NCBI RefSeq assembly: GCF_005862235.1
Contig: NZ_VCEK01000004.1
Location: 509,869-573,868 of the forward strand
DNA: 64,000 nucleotides
Source: Saccharomonospora piscinae
GTDB taxonomy: Bacteria > Actinomycetota > Actinomycetes > Mycobacteriales > Pseudonocardiaceae
Reading direction: 5' to 3'
Shown: piece after piece, positions 9,194 through 18,317 of the stretch
How positions within the stretch are numbered: position 1 is the first letter of the stretch
Layout of the letters: each line of letters begins with the position of its first letter
The notes under the pieces: model-generated
The model's database searches: none
What the model was told of the DNA's origin: nothing
What the model saw: the letters and a program-made list of their open reading frames with translations, nothing else
Position numbers and translations under genes: made by a program

Positions 9194-9969
9194 TGCGGCG
9201 CGAGACCCAGAACCTGCTGCTGGTGCTGCTCGGCGGGGCGCTGCTGAAGATCGCGCTCACTGGCGACTACCTCCGTTACGTCAAGCCGTCGCACCAGCCG
9301 TGGCTGTTCGGTGCGGCGGCGGTGCTGCTCGGGCTCGGGCTGGTGGCGATCGGCCGTGACATCGTGCGCGCCCGCGCGCACGCCCCGGCGTCCGGCGACG
9401 GGCCTCATGGCGAGCACCACGAGCACCACGAGCACCACGAGCACCACGAGCACAGTCACGACGCCCGGCCCGCGTGGCTGCTGCTGTTGCCGGTGCTGGC
9501 CGTCTTCCTCGTCGCACCGCCCGCACTCGGAGCGGACTCGGTGAGGCGCGACGCCGAGGCCGGAGTGGTGCAGGGCGGTCGCGAGCCGGCGTCGCCGTTC
9601 CCGCCGCTGCCGCGCGGGAAGGTGGTCCCGCTGTCGGTGACGGAGTTCGTCACCAGAGCGGGCTGGGACTCCGCGCACAGCCTGGCGGGGCGCACGGTGT
9701 CGCTCACGGGTTTCGTCGTCCACGGCGAGGGAGGCACGATGCTCGCGCGCCTGGTCATCGGCTGCTGCGCGGCGGACGCCTCGGCGGTCCGGGTGCGGCT
9801 GGCGGGACCCGCCGCGGCCGAGCTTCGAGACACTCCCGACGACACGTGGCTCACCGTCACCGGGACCGTGGTTCCCGGGACGGCCACGGCCGACACCGGA
9901 TACCGTCCCCATCTCACGGTCCGCACGGCGCGGGAAGTCGCCGCACCTGCGGATCCGTACGAGTACTGA
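9193..9969 (+). CDS. TIGR03943/COG3689 membrane protein with His-rich linker
   Basis: 258 residues. Two N-terminal hydrophobic segments (about 8-22 and 35-55) are followed by a cytoplasmic or periplasmic loop carrying a run of HEH repeats (residues 74-88), a third membrane segment (about 94-112) and a C-terminal OB-like domain with the conserved LTGFVVHGEGG and ARLVIGCCAADASAVRV. Family partners sit beside COG0701 permeases (known B. subtilis ycgR-ycgQ pattern). The histidines are likely metal-binding. The start ATG at 9193 shares one base with the permease stop. With zur and smtB about 1 kb away, a zinc role is plausible but not shown. Confidence 0.88.
   Translation: MRRETQNLLLVLLGGALLKIALTGDYLRYVKPSHQPWLFGAAAVLLGLGLVAIGRDIVRARAHAPASGDGPHGEHHEHHEHHEHHEHSHDARPAWLLLLPVLAVFLVAPPALGADSVRRDAEAGVVQGGREPASPFPPLPRGKVVPLSVTEFVTRAGWDSAHSLAGRTVSLTGFVVHGEGGTMLARLVIGCCAADASAVRVRLAGPAAAELRDTPDDTWLTVTGTVVPGTATADTGYRPHLTVRTAREVAAPADPYEY
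9412..9453 (+). repeat. Tandem 9-bp repeat encoding Glu-His-His units
   Basis: Four perfect copies of GAGCACCAC (9412-9420, 9421-9429, 9430-9438, 9439-9447) are followed by a partial GAGCAC. Copy number could change by slippage without breaking the frame, altering the length of the metal-binding loop. Confidence 0.9.
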
Positions 9970-10007
9970 ACCCGTGAACTGGTCTCGATCACTCGACCGG
10001 ATGTACA

Positions 10008-10049
10008 TTGACCATGGTGTAGCTCAACCGCGCTACGCTCGCACTACAC
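10008..10049 (+). promoter_or_regulatory. Promoter/operator region of the toxin-antitoxin pair
   Basis: A -35-like TTGACC (10008-10013) and -10-like TACGCT (10034-10039) are 20 bp apart. GTAG/CTAC half-sites overlap them: GTAGC (10019-10023) with GCTAC (10032-10036), and GTGTAG (10017-10022) with CTACAC (10044-10049). RHH antitoxins usually repress their own promoter at such repeated half-sites, so autoregulation is likely. Confidence 0.5.
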
Positions 10050-10066
10050 GTCGGGAAGGGGCTGTC

Positions 10067-10486
10067 GTGGCATCCAGTACGTCATTCCGGATCAGCACGA
10101 AAGCGAAGGAAACGTTGGCGAAGCGAGCGCAACGCGAAGGAATCAGTGCGACCGCACTGCTCGAGCGACTCATCGTCGAAGGAGTGGACCAGCTTGATCA
10201 TCCGGGGATCGTGTTCCGAGGCCCGGTGCATGACCGCCGAGCTGCCTTGGTCGCCGGGCCGGATGTGTGGGAGGTGATATCGCGGCTACAGGAACTACGG
10301 GGAGCTGAGGAAGAACGAATCGCAGTGCTCAGCGAAGAGACCGAGTTGCATCCCCGGGTAATCCGGATCGCCCTCGACTACGCGGTGGAGCACGTCGAGG
10401 AGATTCAGGGCCGGATCGAACGTAACCGGGAGTTGGCGGAGCGCAGTCGCCTTGCTTCGGAGCGGCGCGGGGAGCTCATCGCTTGA
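10067..10486 (+). CDS. Antitoxin with ribbon-helix-helix N terminus (VapB-like)
   Basis: 139 residues from the GTG at 10067, chosen because GGGAAGGGG lies just upstream and promoter elements occupy the preceding 60 bp. A longer frame reaches 9974 but would include the promoter. The N terminus STSFRISTKAKETLAKRAQ resembles an RHH/CopG DNA-binding domain. The middle HPGIVFRGPVHDRRAALVAGPDVWEVI and the rest resemble the DUF433-like region seen in antitoxins of PIN-like toxins. It overlaps the downstream gene by 4 bp, the normal antitoxin-toxin arrangement. Antitoxin identity is inferred from domain and context. Confidence 0.75.
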   Translation: MASSTSFRISTKAKETLAKRAQREGISATALLERLIVEGVDQLDHPGIVFRGPVHDRRAALVAGPDVWEVISRLQELRGAEEERIAVLSEETELHPRVIRIALDYAVEHVEEIQGRIERNRELAERSRLASERRGELIA

Positions 10487-10815
10487 GCGCGTTCTTGATC
10501 GATGAGATGTTCCCGCCTGCCACAGTGCGCTTTCTCCGCGAGAACTTCGAGCGTGACGCGGTGCATGTGTTCGAGCGTGGGCTGCGTTCGGAGGCCGATT
10601 TCGTCGTGGCGGCTACGGCCCGGGCGGAAGGGCGTGCCGTGGTCACGGAGAATGTGGCTGACTTCGTGGGGGAACGTGATCTGGTGCTCGTCTTCGTGCT
10701 GAAAAGTCAGCTGCCGCAGGGATCCGGACTAGCCAAAGCACTCGCGGACTTGCTCGACAAGTGGGTCCGCGAGAACCCCACGCCGTACCAGGGGCCACAC
10801 TGGCCCCGCGCCTGA
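10483..10815 (+). CDS. DUF5615 PIN-like toxin
   Basis: 110 residues, TTG start at 10483 overlapping the antitoxin stop. The N terminus FLIDEMFPPATVRFLRE carries the first acidic residue of the PIN-like core. SEADFVVAATARAEGRAVVTENVADF provides the further acidic and polar active-site positions of DUF5615. Such proteins are predicted Mg-dependent RNases. It ends 8 bp before the convergent zur stop. This is the only gene pair in the first 20 kb that looks like a mobile insertion, between the permease operon and zur. Confidence 0.78.
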   Translation: MSAFLIDEMFPPATVRFLRENFERDAVHVFERGLRSEADFVVAATARAEGRAVVTENVADFVGERDLVLVFVLKSQLPQGSGLAKALADLLDKWVRENPTPYQGPHWPRA

Positions 10816-10823
10816 GGTCGGCC

Positions 10824-11249
10824 CTACCTGGTCGCGGCGCAGGTCGCGCAGGTGCCGACGATCTCCACCGTGTGCCGGATGTCCGAGAACCCGTTGCCCG
10901 AGGCGATGCGCTCGGCCCAGCGTTCGACCGTGGGGCCCTCCACCTCGACGGTGTAGCCGCAGTGGCGGCACACCAAGTGGTGGTGATGATGGGCCGAGCA
11001 CTGCCGGTAGACCGCCTCGCCGGAGTCGGTGCGCAGCACGTCGATCTCCCCGGCCTCGGACAGCGACTGCAGGGTGCGGTAGACGGTGGTCAGCCCGATG
11101 CCCTCGCCGCGCTTGCGCAGTTCGTCGTGCAGTTCCTGCGCCGAGCGGAAGTCATCCATCTCGGTGAGCAGATCCACCACGGCGGCACGCTGCCGGGTGG
11201 ACCTGCGCCCCGGAACGGGGGCCCTGCTGTGGGTGTCGGTTGTGCTCAT
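10824..11249 (-). CDS. zur: Zinc uptake regulator Zur (Fur family)
   Basis: 141 residues. An N-terminal winged helix (RQRAAVVDLLTEMDDF, LTTVYRTLQSLSEAGEID) is followed by the metal-binding dimerisation domain with AHHHHHLVCRHCG and C-terminal CATC, the two Cys pairs of the structural zinc site. Fur-family identity is secure. Zur rather than Fur is inferred from the overlapping smtB gene, which is the furB/smtB arrangement of M. tuberculosis (Rv2359-Rv2358). Zn-loaded Zur represses zinc uptake genes. The start ATG overlaps the smtB stop by 4 bp, so both come from the promoter near 11,690. Confidence 0.9.
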   Translation of the reverse strand: MSTTDTHSRAPVPGRRSTRQRAAVVDLLTEMDDFRSAQELHDELRKRGEGIGLTTVYRTLQSLSEAGEIDVLRTDSGEAVYRQCSAHHHHHLVCRHCGYTVEVEGPTVERWAERIASGNGFSDIRHTVEIVGTCATCAATR

Positions 11250-11653
11250 ACCGGCTGCGCTTCCTCCTGCACGTGTGCGACGGCGTCGACCACGATGTGC
11301 GCCAGATGGTCGTCCACCAAGTGGTACACCACCTCGCGTCCCCGCCGTTCACCGTGTACCACCCCGGTCGCCTTCAGCACCCGAAGGTGTTGACTGATCA
11401 GTGGTTGCGTCACGTCGAGCGCCTCCACCAGTTCGTGGACGCAGCGCGGGGCGTGGTGCAGTTGGAGCACGATCGCGATGCGCACGGGCGCGGCCAGCGC
11501 CCGCAGAAGTTCACCCGCATCGGTGAGGGTCGCGGCCGGTGGCGGCGCGGTGACGGCCGGTGGCTGTCGCGTGGGGGAGTGCTCCTGTTGTTCGCCCAGG
11601 TCAGCGGGGTCGGGCGAGCCCGAACGCGCCGCTTCGGAACTCGCCGTCGCCAT
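11246..11653 (-). CDS. smtB: ArsR/SmtB family zinc-responsive repressor
   Basis: 135 residues. A proline/alanine-rich N-terminal tail (1-45) leads to a winged helix: LLRALAAPVRIAIVLQL, then DVTQPLISQHLRVLKATGVV as recognition helix. The last helix reads DDHLAHIVVDAVAHVQEE, exactly the alpha5 zinc motif D-x-H-x10-H-x2-E of SmtB/CzrA sensors. No Cys-based alpha3N metal site is obvious. It therefore should release DNA on Zn binding. The gene heads the smtB-zur operon, with a perfect inverted repeat about 40 bp upstream. GGGAGA precedes the ATG at 11653. Confidence 0.93.
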   Translation of the reverse strand: MATASSEAARSGSPDPADLGEQQEHSPTRQPPAVTAPPPAATLTDAGELLRALAAPVRIAIVLQLHHAPRCVHELVEALDVTQPLISQHLRVLKATGVVHGERRGREVVYHLVDDHLAHIVVDAVAHVQEEAQPV

Positions 11654-11690
11654 GTCGTTCTCCCGCTCTGATCATCCTGCGGTGTCCGGG

Positions 11691-11706
11691 GAATGCTCTA
11701 GCATTC
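11691..11706 (-). promoter_or_regulatory. Probable SmtB operator
   Basis: GAATGC-TCTA-GCATTC is a perfect 6-4-6 inverted repeat, AT-rich relative to its surroundings, 37 bp upstream of smtB. ArsR/SmtB repressors bind such short dyads overlapping their own promoter. Binding is inferred. The repeat also lies upstream of the divergent gene at 11,769 and could affect it. Confidence 0.65.
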
Positions 11707-11768
11707 TAGTGCTCATCCGCCAGCGATGATCCCGTGAGCGGGAAGGAGCCGACCGGCGAGGGGGAAGC

Positions 11769-12905
11769 GTGAGTGGTGTGGTGTCGACGCTGAGGGCCGC
11801 GACGGCGATGACCGTGCTGGCGCCCGTGTTCGTCCCGGCGCCCGCCGTGGCCGATCCGGCCGCAGTCGATCCCGACACGGGGCCGGTGGCGTATGCCAAC
11901 GCCGCGTCGCTGGCCGTGACCGACGACGGCTACGGCGCGCGCGGTGGTTCCGTCATCAGCGAGACCCAGCGCTCCCCGGTCACGCCCGGGTCGTCCCGGT
12001 TGGGGCCCGCCAGGTCCGCGGTGCCCGGATCGGACGGCGAACGCGCCGCCGTGGGCCCGCACTACCGGCTGGCCATCGAAGGCCACGACGTCACGGCCAC
12101 GCTGCGCGACCGGCGGGTGCCCGCGGCCGAGGCCCGTGCGGACTTCGTGCTGACCGACCGGGCGGCGGAGGCGGAGCCGGTGGTGCTGTCGTTCGAGTCC
12201 TCGGTGACGGCGGTCGAATGCTCGTCGGCCGAGGACGTCACAGCCGAAGCCACGGCGGCACGCCTGTCGATGCTCGATGCCGACGGTGACCTCACGCCGG
12301 TCGAACCGCCCCGGGCGGGCGACGAGGTGCGCAGGCGCGACCTCCCGTTCGGCCCACCCGGCGAGATCGCCGACGACGAGCGCGCCACGTCGGACATCAC
12401 CGTCCGCCGGGTCGACGACTACGAGCAGCTGCTGCGGCAGGACCAGTGGCGCGACGGTGACGTCACCGCCGCGTCCGGCTGGCTCGTCGAGATCGACACG
12501 CACGTGTGGCGTGCGGACGGCGACGGGAGTGGCCTGCTCGACCTGCCGGGGCTCGGGCACGCCGGGGACACCGAAAACGCCGAGGATGCCGAGTCGGCGC
12601 CGGTGCGCACGATCGAGACGACTCTCGTGCTGGGCGGGGTGAGTTGCTCGGTTCCCTCCGGGTTCGTGCGCCACGGGGGCGGTGGAGCCGAACCCGGAGC
12701 GCCTGCGCCGTCGGTGCCCGTGACCATCCCGGCCGGTGCGGGCGCGCCCGTCGAGGCACGAAGCGCCGGCACCGACACCGGCACGGGTCCGTCCGGCGCG
12801 TCCGGAGCGTGGTGGGGAGCGGCGTTGCTGGGTGCCGGTGCCCTCTTCGGCGGTGCGGCACTGGTGCTGGCCCGGCGGGCGAGCTCGGTGCGCGGCGGGT
12901 CATGA
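11769..12905 (+). CDS. Secreted, C-terminally membrane-anchored protein (sortase partner)
   Basis: 378 residues, GTG start at 11769 after GGGGAAGC. A signal peptide (about 1-28, ending AVADP) is followed by an acidic extracellular region with no recognised domain, a Gly/Thr-rich linker, and a C-terminal membrane span (about 343-367) ending in ARRASSVRGGS. This tail resembles a cell-wall sorting signal, but no LPXTG or LAXTG box is visible. The next gene, overlapping by 4 bp, is a sortase-like transpeptidase. In this family pair the protein may be the substrate, or may simply stay in the membrane. Function unknown. Confidence 0.75.
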   Translation: MSGVVSTLRAATAMTVLAPVFVPAPAVADPAAVDPDTGPVAYANAASLAVTDDGYGARGGSVISETQRSPVTPGSSRLGPARSAVPGSDGERAAVGPHYRLAIEGHDVTATLRDRRVPAAEARADFVLTDRAAEAEPVVLSFESSVTAVECSSAEDVTAEATAARLSMLDADGDLTPVEPPRAGDEVRRRDLPFGPPGEIADDERATSDITVRRVDDYEQLLRQDQWRDGDVTAASGWLVEIDTHVWRADGDGSGLLDLPGLGHAGDTENAEDAESAPVRTIETTLVLGGVSCSVPSGFVRHGGGGAEPGAPAPSVPVTIPAGAGAPVEARSAGTDTGTGPSGASGAWWGAALLGAGALFGGAALVLARRASSVRGGS

Positions 12906-13600
12906 GCGCGAACGGGGCCTCGCCGGTGTGGCTGCGGAGGGTGGCCACCCTGCTCGCGGTGTTCGCCGTGCTCGCGACCACGGCGGGTGTGGCGGTGCTG
13001 CGCAGTGGTGCGACATCCGAAGCGGGGCCGCCCTCGCCGGTAACCGAGTTTCGTGCGAGCGTTCCCGCCGAAGCGGGCGAACCGGCGGCCGAGCCCGACC
13101 CCGCTCCGACCTCGCGGCCCACGGGGCCCGCCGAGCCGCCCCCGGACACGCCTCAGCCTCCGGGCACCGTGCGGCTGGCCGACGGCGACACGGCGGGGCT
13201 CGTGCGCACGCGGCTCACCGGCGACGGCACGCTGCCGATCCCGCCGGGGACCGCGGATGTCGCCTGGTGGGGAGCGGAGGTCGGCGCCGAACGCGGTGTC
13301 TCCCTGCTCGCCGGGCATGTCGGCTGGCACGGCGCCGACGGCTCGTTCGCGGCGTTGTGGCGGCACCGGCCCGGCGACGAGGTCACCGTGCGCGACACGG
13401 CCGACCGGCCCTGGACCTACCGGGTGGCGGCGGTCCGGACGCTGCACAAGACCGACCTCGGCGCCCACGCCCCCGACCTGTTCCGCCAGGACGGCCCCCA
13501 CCGGTTGGTGCTCGTCACCTGTGGGGGCGACTACCTCGGCGGCACGGACGGCTACTCCGACAACCTCGTCGTCACCGCCACGCCGGTGAGCACGCCCTGA
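12902..13600 (+). CDS. Class F-like sortase
   Basis: 232 residues. An N-terminal signal anchor (about 11-33) and Pro-rich linker precede a sortase beta-barrel from about residue 85. Visible active-site features are the catalytic histidine in LLAGHVGWHG and the cysteine in LVLVTCGGDY. A late arginine of the usual R-x-x-V kind is less clear, and the C terminus reads GYSDNLVVTATPV. Actinobacterial class F enzymes have this single-domain layout. The ATG at 12902 overlaps the stop of the preceding protein (ATGA). Its substrate is probably that neighbour, although a canonical sorting motif is missing. Confidence 0.85.
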   Translation: MSANGASPVWLRRVATLLAVFAVLATTAGVAVLRSGATSEAGPPSPVTEFRASVPAEAGEPAAEPDPAPTSRPTGPAEPPPDTPQPPGTVRLADGDTAGLVRTRLTGDGTLPIPPGTADVAWWGAEVGAERGVSLLAGHVGWHGADGSFAALWRHRPGDEVTVRDTADRPWTYRVAAVRTLHKTDLGAHAPDLFRQDGPHRLVLVTCGGDYLGGTDGYSDNLVVTATPVSTP

Positions 13601-13678
13601 GCCGGTCCATCCCCACCGGAGCCGCGCGGGGTCTCGCCGGATACGCTGTGGGTTCAGAGCAGAACAGCCCAAATCCGG

Positions 13679-15085
<1,407 letters not shown>

Positions 15086-15098
15086 GGTGGCCCCGTCG

Positions 15099-15719
15099 AT
15101 GCGGAAGTGGCTGCGGCGGACCGTCGTCGGCGTCGTCCTCGTGGGGATGCTGGTGGTCGGCGGCACGGCGTTCCGGGTGTGGCACGTGGCGCGCGCCGAC
15201 GAGCGCCCCACGGTGGACGCCATCGTGGTGCTCGGCGCCGCGCAGTACAACGGCACGCCCTCGGAGGTCTTCCAGGCCCGGCTCGACCACGCCAGGGAGC
15301 TGCACGAGCAGGGCGTCGCCGACGTTATCGTCACGACGGGGGGATCGCGTGAGGGTGATGCCTTCACCGAGGCGGAGGCCGGGGCGAACTGGCTGCGCGA
15401 GCGGGGGGTCGGTGACGAGTCGCTCGTGGTCGTGAGCGAGGGAAGCGACACGCTGCGATCGGTGCGGGCGGCGGCCGACCGGGTCCGCGAACGCGGTGGC
15501 AGCGAGGTCGTCGTCGTCAGCGATCCGTGGCACTCGCTGCGGTCGGCGATCATGGCGGAGGACGCCGGGTTGTCGGTGTGGACCTCGCCCACGCACTCCG
15601 GCCCCATCGTGCAGACCCGCACCACCCAGGCCCGCTACATCATGCGGGAGACCGCCGCGCTGCTCTACTACCGGTTGTCCAAGAACCCGGCCGACCAGAT
15701 CGGCGGACTCGGTCTCTGA
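15099..15719 (+). CDS. YdcF/DUF218 family membrane-anchored protein
   Basis: 206 residues from the ATG at 15099, preferred because GAGGTGG lies 8 bp upstream; a GTG at 15087 is also in frame. One N-terminal membrane segment (about 8-27) precedes a DUF218 domain: VDAIVVLGAAQYNGTPSEVFQARLDHA, then VIVTTGGSREGDAFTEAEA, and VVVVSDPWHSLRSAIMAED. DUF218 proteins (SanA, YdcF) are envelope proteins of uncertain enzymology, one member binding SAM. Starts 13 bp after glyS. Followed by a strong hairpin. Confidence 0.88.
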   Translation: MRKWLRRTVVGVVLVGMLVVGGTAFRVWHVARADERPTVDAIVVLGAAQYNGTPSEVFQARLDHARELHEQGVADVIVTTGGSREGDAFTEAEAGANWLRERGVGDESLVVVSEGSDTLRSVRAAADRVRERGGSEVVVVSDPWHSLRSAIMAEDAGLSVWTSPTHSGPIVQTRTTQARYIMRETAALLYYRLSKNPADQIGGLGL

Positions 15720-15721
15720 CC

Positions 15722-15757
15722 GACAGTGACGTCACTCGAAGGTGTGACGTCACTGTC
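15722..15757 (+). terminator. 14-bp hairpin carrying two GTGACGTCAC palindromes
   Basis: GACAGTGACGTCAC (15722-15735) pairs perfectly with GTGACGTCACTGTC (15744-15757) around an 8-nt loop, starting 3 bp after the DUF218 gene stop. No T-tract follows. Each arm also contains the self-palindrome GTGACGTCAC, centres 18 bp apart, so the site could act as an operator for the downstream met genes as well as a terminator. Confidence 0.6.
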
Positions 15758-15774
15758 CCACCGTCTGGGAGTCG

Positions 15775-15804
15775 TTGGGACGGGCGCCGACACGTGATTA
15801 GCGT
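15775..15804 (+). promoter_or_regulatory. Possible metY promoter
   Basis: TTGGGA (15775-15780) and TAGCGT (15799-15804) are 18 bp apart, 62 bp upstream of metY. The -35 is a weak match and the call rests on spacing and position. Confidence 0.35.
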
Positions 15805-15866
15805 CGGTGGGGACGGTGGCCGCCCCGGCCAAGCCGTGTCCGACCGAGTGCGAAGGAGCGTGTGGG

Positions 15867-17165
15867 ATGACCGACGGCTGGTCGTTCGAGACCAAGCAGA
15901 TTCACGCGGGAGCGGAGCCCGATCCCGCGACCGGGGCCCGCGCCACGCCGATCTACCAGACCACCTCGTACGTCTTCCGCGACAGCCAGCACGGGGCCGA
16001 CCTGTTCAGCCTCGCCGAGCCCGGCAACATCTACACGCGGATCATGAACCCGACCCAGGACGTCCTGGAGCAGCGCGTCGCCTCGCTGGAAGGCGGCGTG
16101 GCGGCGCTGGCGTTCGCGTCCGGCTCGGCCGCCACCACGGCGGCGGTGCTGAACCTGGCCGGCGCGGGTGACCACGTGGTGGCCAGCCCCGCCCTCTACG
16201 GCGGCACCTACAACCTGTTCAACTACACGCTGCCGAAGTTCGGGATCGAGGTCACCTTCCTGTCCGATCAGGACGATCTCGACGGCTGGCGTGCCGCAGC
16301 GCGGCCGAACACCAAGCTGTTCTTCGCCGAGGCGCTGGCCAATCCCGGCAGCAACGTGCTCGACATCCGTGGCGTGGCCGACGTCGCGCACGACGTCGGC
16401 GTGCCGCTGGTGGTGGACAACACCATCCCGACGCCCTACCTCCTGCGGCCCCTCGACCACGGAGCCGACGTGGTCGTCCACTCCGCGACCAAGTACCTGG
16501 GCGGGCACGGCACGACCGTGGCCGGGGTGCTCGTGGACGGGGGCACGTTCGACTTCGGTGCGCACCCGGAACGCTTCCCCGGTTTCACCGAGCCCGACCC
16601 CAGCTACAACGGGCTCAGGTACTGGGAGGCGCTGGGCCCGGGTGCCTTCGCCGCGAAGGCCCGCGTGCAACTGCTGCGCGACACGGGCGCGGCCATCGCC
16701 CCGCTGAACAGCTTCCTCATCCTGCAGGGCATCGAGACCCTGTCGCTGCGCATGGAGCGGCACGTCGCCAACGCGACCGCGCTGGCCGAGTGGCTGGAGC
16801 AGCGGGACGAGGTGGAGACCGTCTACTACGCGGGCCTGCCGTCGAGCCCGCACCACGCGGCGGCGCGGAAGTACCTGCCGCGCGGCGCCGGGGCGGTGTT
16901 GTCGTTCGACCTGCGTGGTGGGGTGGCCGCTGGCCGGGCGTTCGTCGACGGCACGAGCCTGCACAGCCAGCTCGCGAACATCGGCGACGTGCGCAGCCTG
17001 ATCGTGCATCCGGCCAGCACGACGCACAGCCAGCTCAACCCGGACGAGCAGCGGGCCAGCGGTGTGACGCCCGGCCTGGTGCGCCTGGCGGTGGGGCTGG
17101 AGGGCCTGGAGGACCTCAAGGCCGACCTCGAATCCGGGTTCAGGGCGGCGAAGGCCGCTCAGTGA
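15867..17165 (+). CDS. metY: O-acetylhomoserine sulfhydrylase
   Basis: 432 residues from the ATG at 15867, which has GAAGGAG 10 bp upstream; an in-frame extension to 15807 lacks homology. Cys/Met metabolism PLP enzyme: IYQTTSYVF, ASGSAATTAAVLNLA, VVDNTIPTPYLLRP, and the PLP lysine in SATKYLGGHGT at K209. The C terminus ASTTHSQLNPDEQ and PGLVRLAVGLE is typical of O-acetylhomoserine/O-acetylserine sulfhydrylases (430-440 residues, longer than cystathionine synthases). It makes homocysteine from O-acetylhomoserine and sulfide. It overlaps metX by 4 bp, giving two consecutive pathway steps. Confidence 0.95.
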   Translation: MTDGWSFETKQIHAGAEPDPATGARATPIYQTTSYVFRDSQHGADLFSLAEPGNIYTRIMNPTQDVLEQRVASLEGGVAALAFASGSAATTAAVLNLAGAGDHVVASPALYGGTYNLFNYTLPKFGIEVTFLSDQDDLDGWRAAARPNTKLFFAEALANPGSNVLDIRGVADVAHDVGVPLVVDNTIPTPYLLRPLDHGADVVVHSATKYLGGHGTTVAGVLVDGGTFDFGAHPERFPGFTEPDPSYNGLRYWEALGPGAFAAKARVQLLRDTGAAIAPLNSFLILQGIETLSLRMERHVANATALAEWLEQRDEVETVYYAGLPSSPHHAAARKYLPRGAGAVLSFDLRGGVAAGRAFVDGTSLHSQLANIGDVRSLIVHPASTTHSQLNPDEQRASGVTPGLVRLAVGLEGLEDLKADLESGFRAAKAAQ

Positions 17166-18301
17166 CCTCACCGGGCAGTACCGGTCTCCCGCCCGCCACC
17201 GGTGCGTGGCAGGCGGGAGACCCGGTGGGCAGGCGGCAGTGGTTGCGCCCCGACGGCGCGGTGCGGCTGGAGTCGGGCGCGCTGCTGCCCGAGGTCGTGC
17301 TCGCCTACGAGACGTGGGGCACGCTGGCCGCCGACGGGTCGAACGCGGTGCTGATCGAGCACGCGCTCACCGGCGACTCCCATGCCGCCGGCGAGGTGGA
17401 GCCCGGTCATCCCAGCCCCGGCTGGTGGGACGGGCTGATCGGGCCCGGCCGCGCCCTCGACACCGACGAGTTGTTCGTCGTGGTGTCCAACGTGCTGGGT
17501 GGCTGCCAGGGTTCGACGGGACCGGCGTCGCTCGCGCCCGACGGCGGGCACTGGGGGAGCCGGTTCCCCCGGGTGACGATCCGCGACCAGGTGTCGGTGG
17601 AGGTGGCGCTCGCCGACGCGCTCGGCATCGAGCGGTGGGCCGCGGTGCTCGGCGGGTCGATGGGGGGCATGCGCGCGCTGGAGTGGGCGGTGATGCGCCC
17701 CGAGCGCGTGCGTGCGCTGCTGGTGTTCGCGAGCCCGGCCGCGGCGTCGGCCGACCAGATCGCCTGGGCGTCTCCGCAGCTCCACGCGATCCTCGCCGAC
17801 GCGAACTGGCGGGGCGGCGACTACCACGCGGCAGGGCCCGGCGAGGGCCCGCACCGGGGGCTGGGGGTGGCGCGCCGCATCGCCCACGCCACCTATCGCA
17901 GTGAGCTGGAACTGGACCGGCGATTCGGCCGCAGGCCGCAGGACGGGGAGGACCCCGCCTCGGGCGGCCGGTTCGCCGTCGAGTCCTATCTCGATCACCA
18001 CGCCGACAAGCTGGTTCGCCGGTTCGACGCCGCCAGCTACGTCTGGCTGACCCGCTCGATGAACGGTCACGACGTCGGCCGCGACCGGGGCGGTGTCGCC
18101 GAGGCACTCGCGCGGGTGCGGGCCCGCACGATCGCGGTCGGTGTGGACTCGGACCGGCTCTACCCGCCGGCTCAGGTGCGCGCCCTCGCCGACGGCATCC
18201 CGGGAGCCCGCTACGCCGAACTGGCGTCGCCGTACGGGCACGACTCGTTCCTCATCGAGACCGAGCAGGTCGCCGCCCTGGTCAAGGACCTGCTGAAGTG
18301 A
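17162..18301 (+). CDS. metX: Homoserine O-acetyltransferase
   Basis: 379 residues, GTG start overlapping the metY stop. Alpha/beta hydrolase fold with HALTGDSHAAGE, the nucleophile Ser166 in GGSMGGM, the late acid in GVDSDRLYPP, and the catalytic histidine in YGHDSFLIE. These are the MetX signatures. It transfers acetyl from acetyl-CoA to homoserine, feeding MetY. The Trp/Gly-rich GWWDGLIGPGRALDTD insertion is typical of acetyl- rather than succinyl-specific enzymes, though specificity cannot be fixed from sequence alone. Confidence 0.95.
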   Translation: MTSPGSTGLPPATGAWQAGDPVGRRQWLRPDGAVRLESGALLPEVVLAYETWGTLAADGSNAVLIEHALTGDSHAAGEVEPGHPSPGWWDGLIGPGRALDTDELFVVVSNVLGGCQGSTGPASLAPDGGHWGSRFPRVTIRDQVSVEVALADALGIERWAAVLGGSMGGMRALEWAVMRPERVRALLVFASPAAASADQIAWASPQLHAILADANWRGGDYHAAGPGEGPHRGLGVARRIAHATYRSELELDRRFGRRPQDGEDPASGGRFAVESYLDHHADKLVRRFDAASYVWLTRSMNGHDVGRDRGGVAEALARVRARTIAVGVDSDRLYPPAQVRALADGIPGARYAELASPYGHDSFLIETEQVAALVKDLLK

Positions 18302-18317
18302 GTCGTCGAACGTGAGC

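Noticed and set aside
15720-15866. SAM-type riboswitch upstream of metY
   Set aside because: The leader is short and I could not fold the conserved SAM-II or SAM-IV cores; only the palindromic hairpin and a weak promoter are seen.
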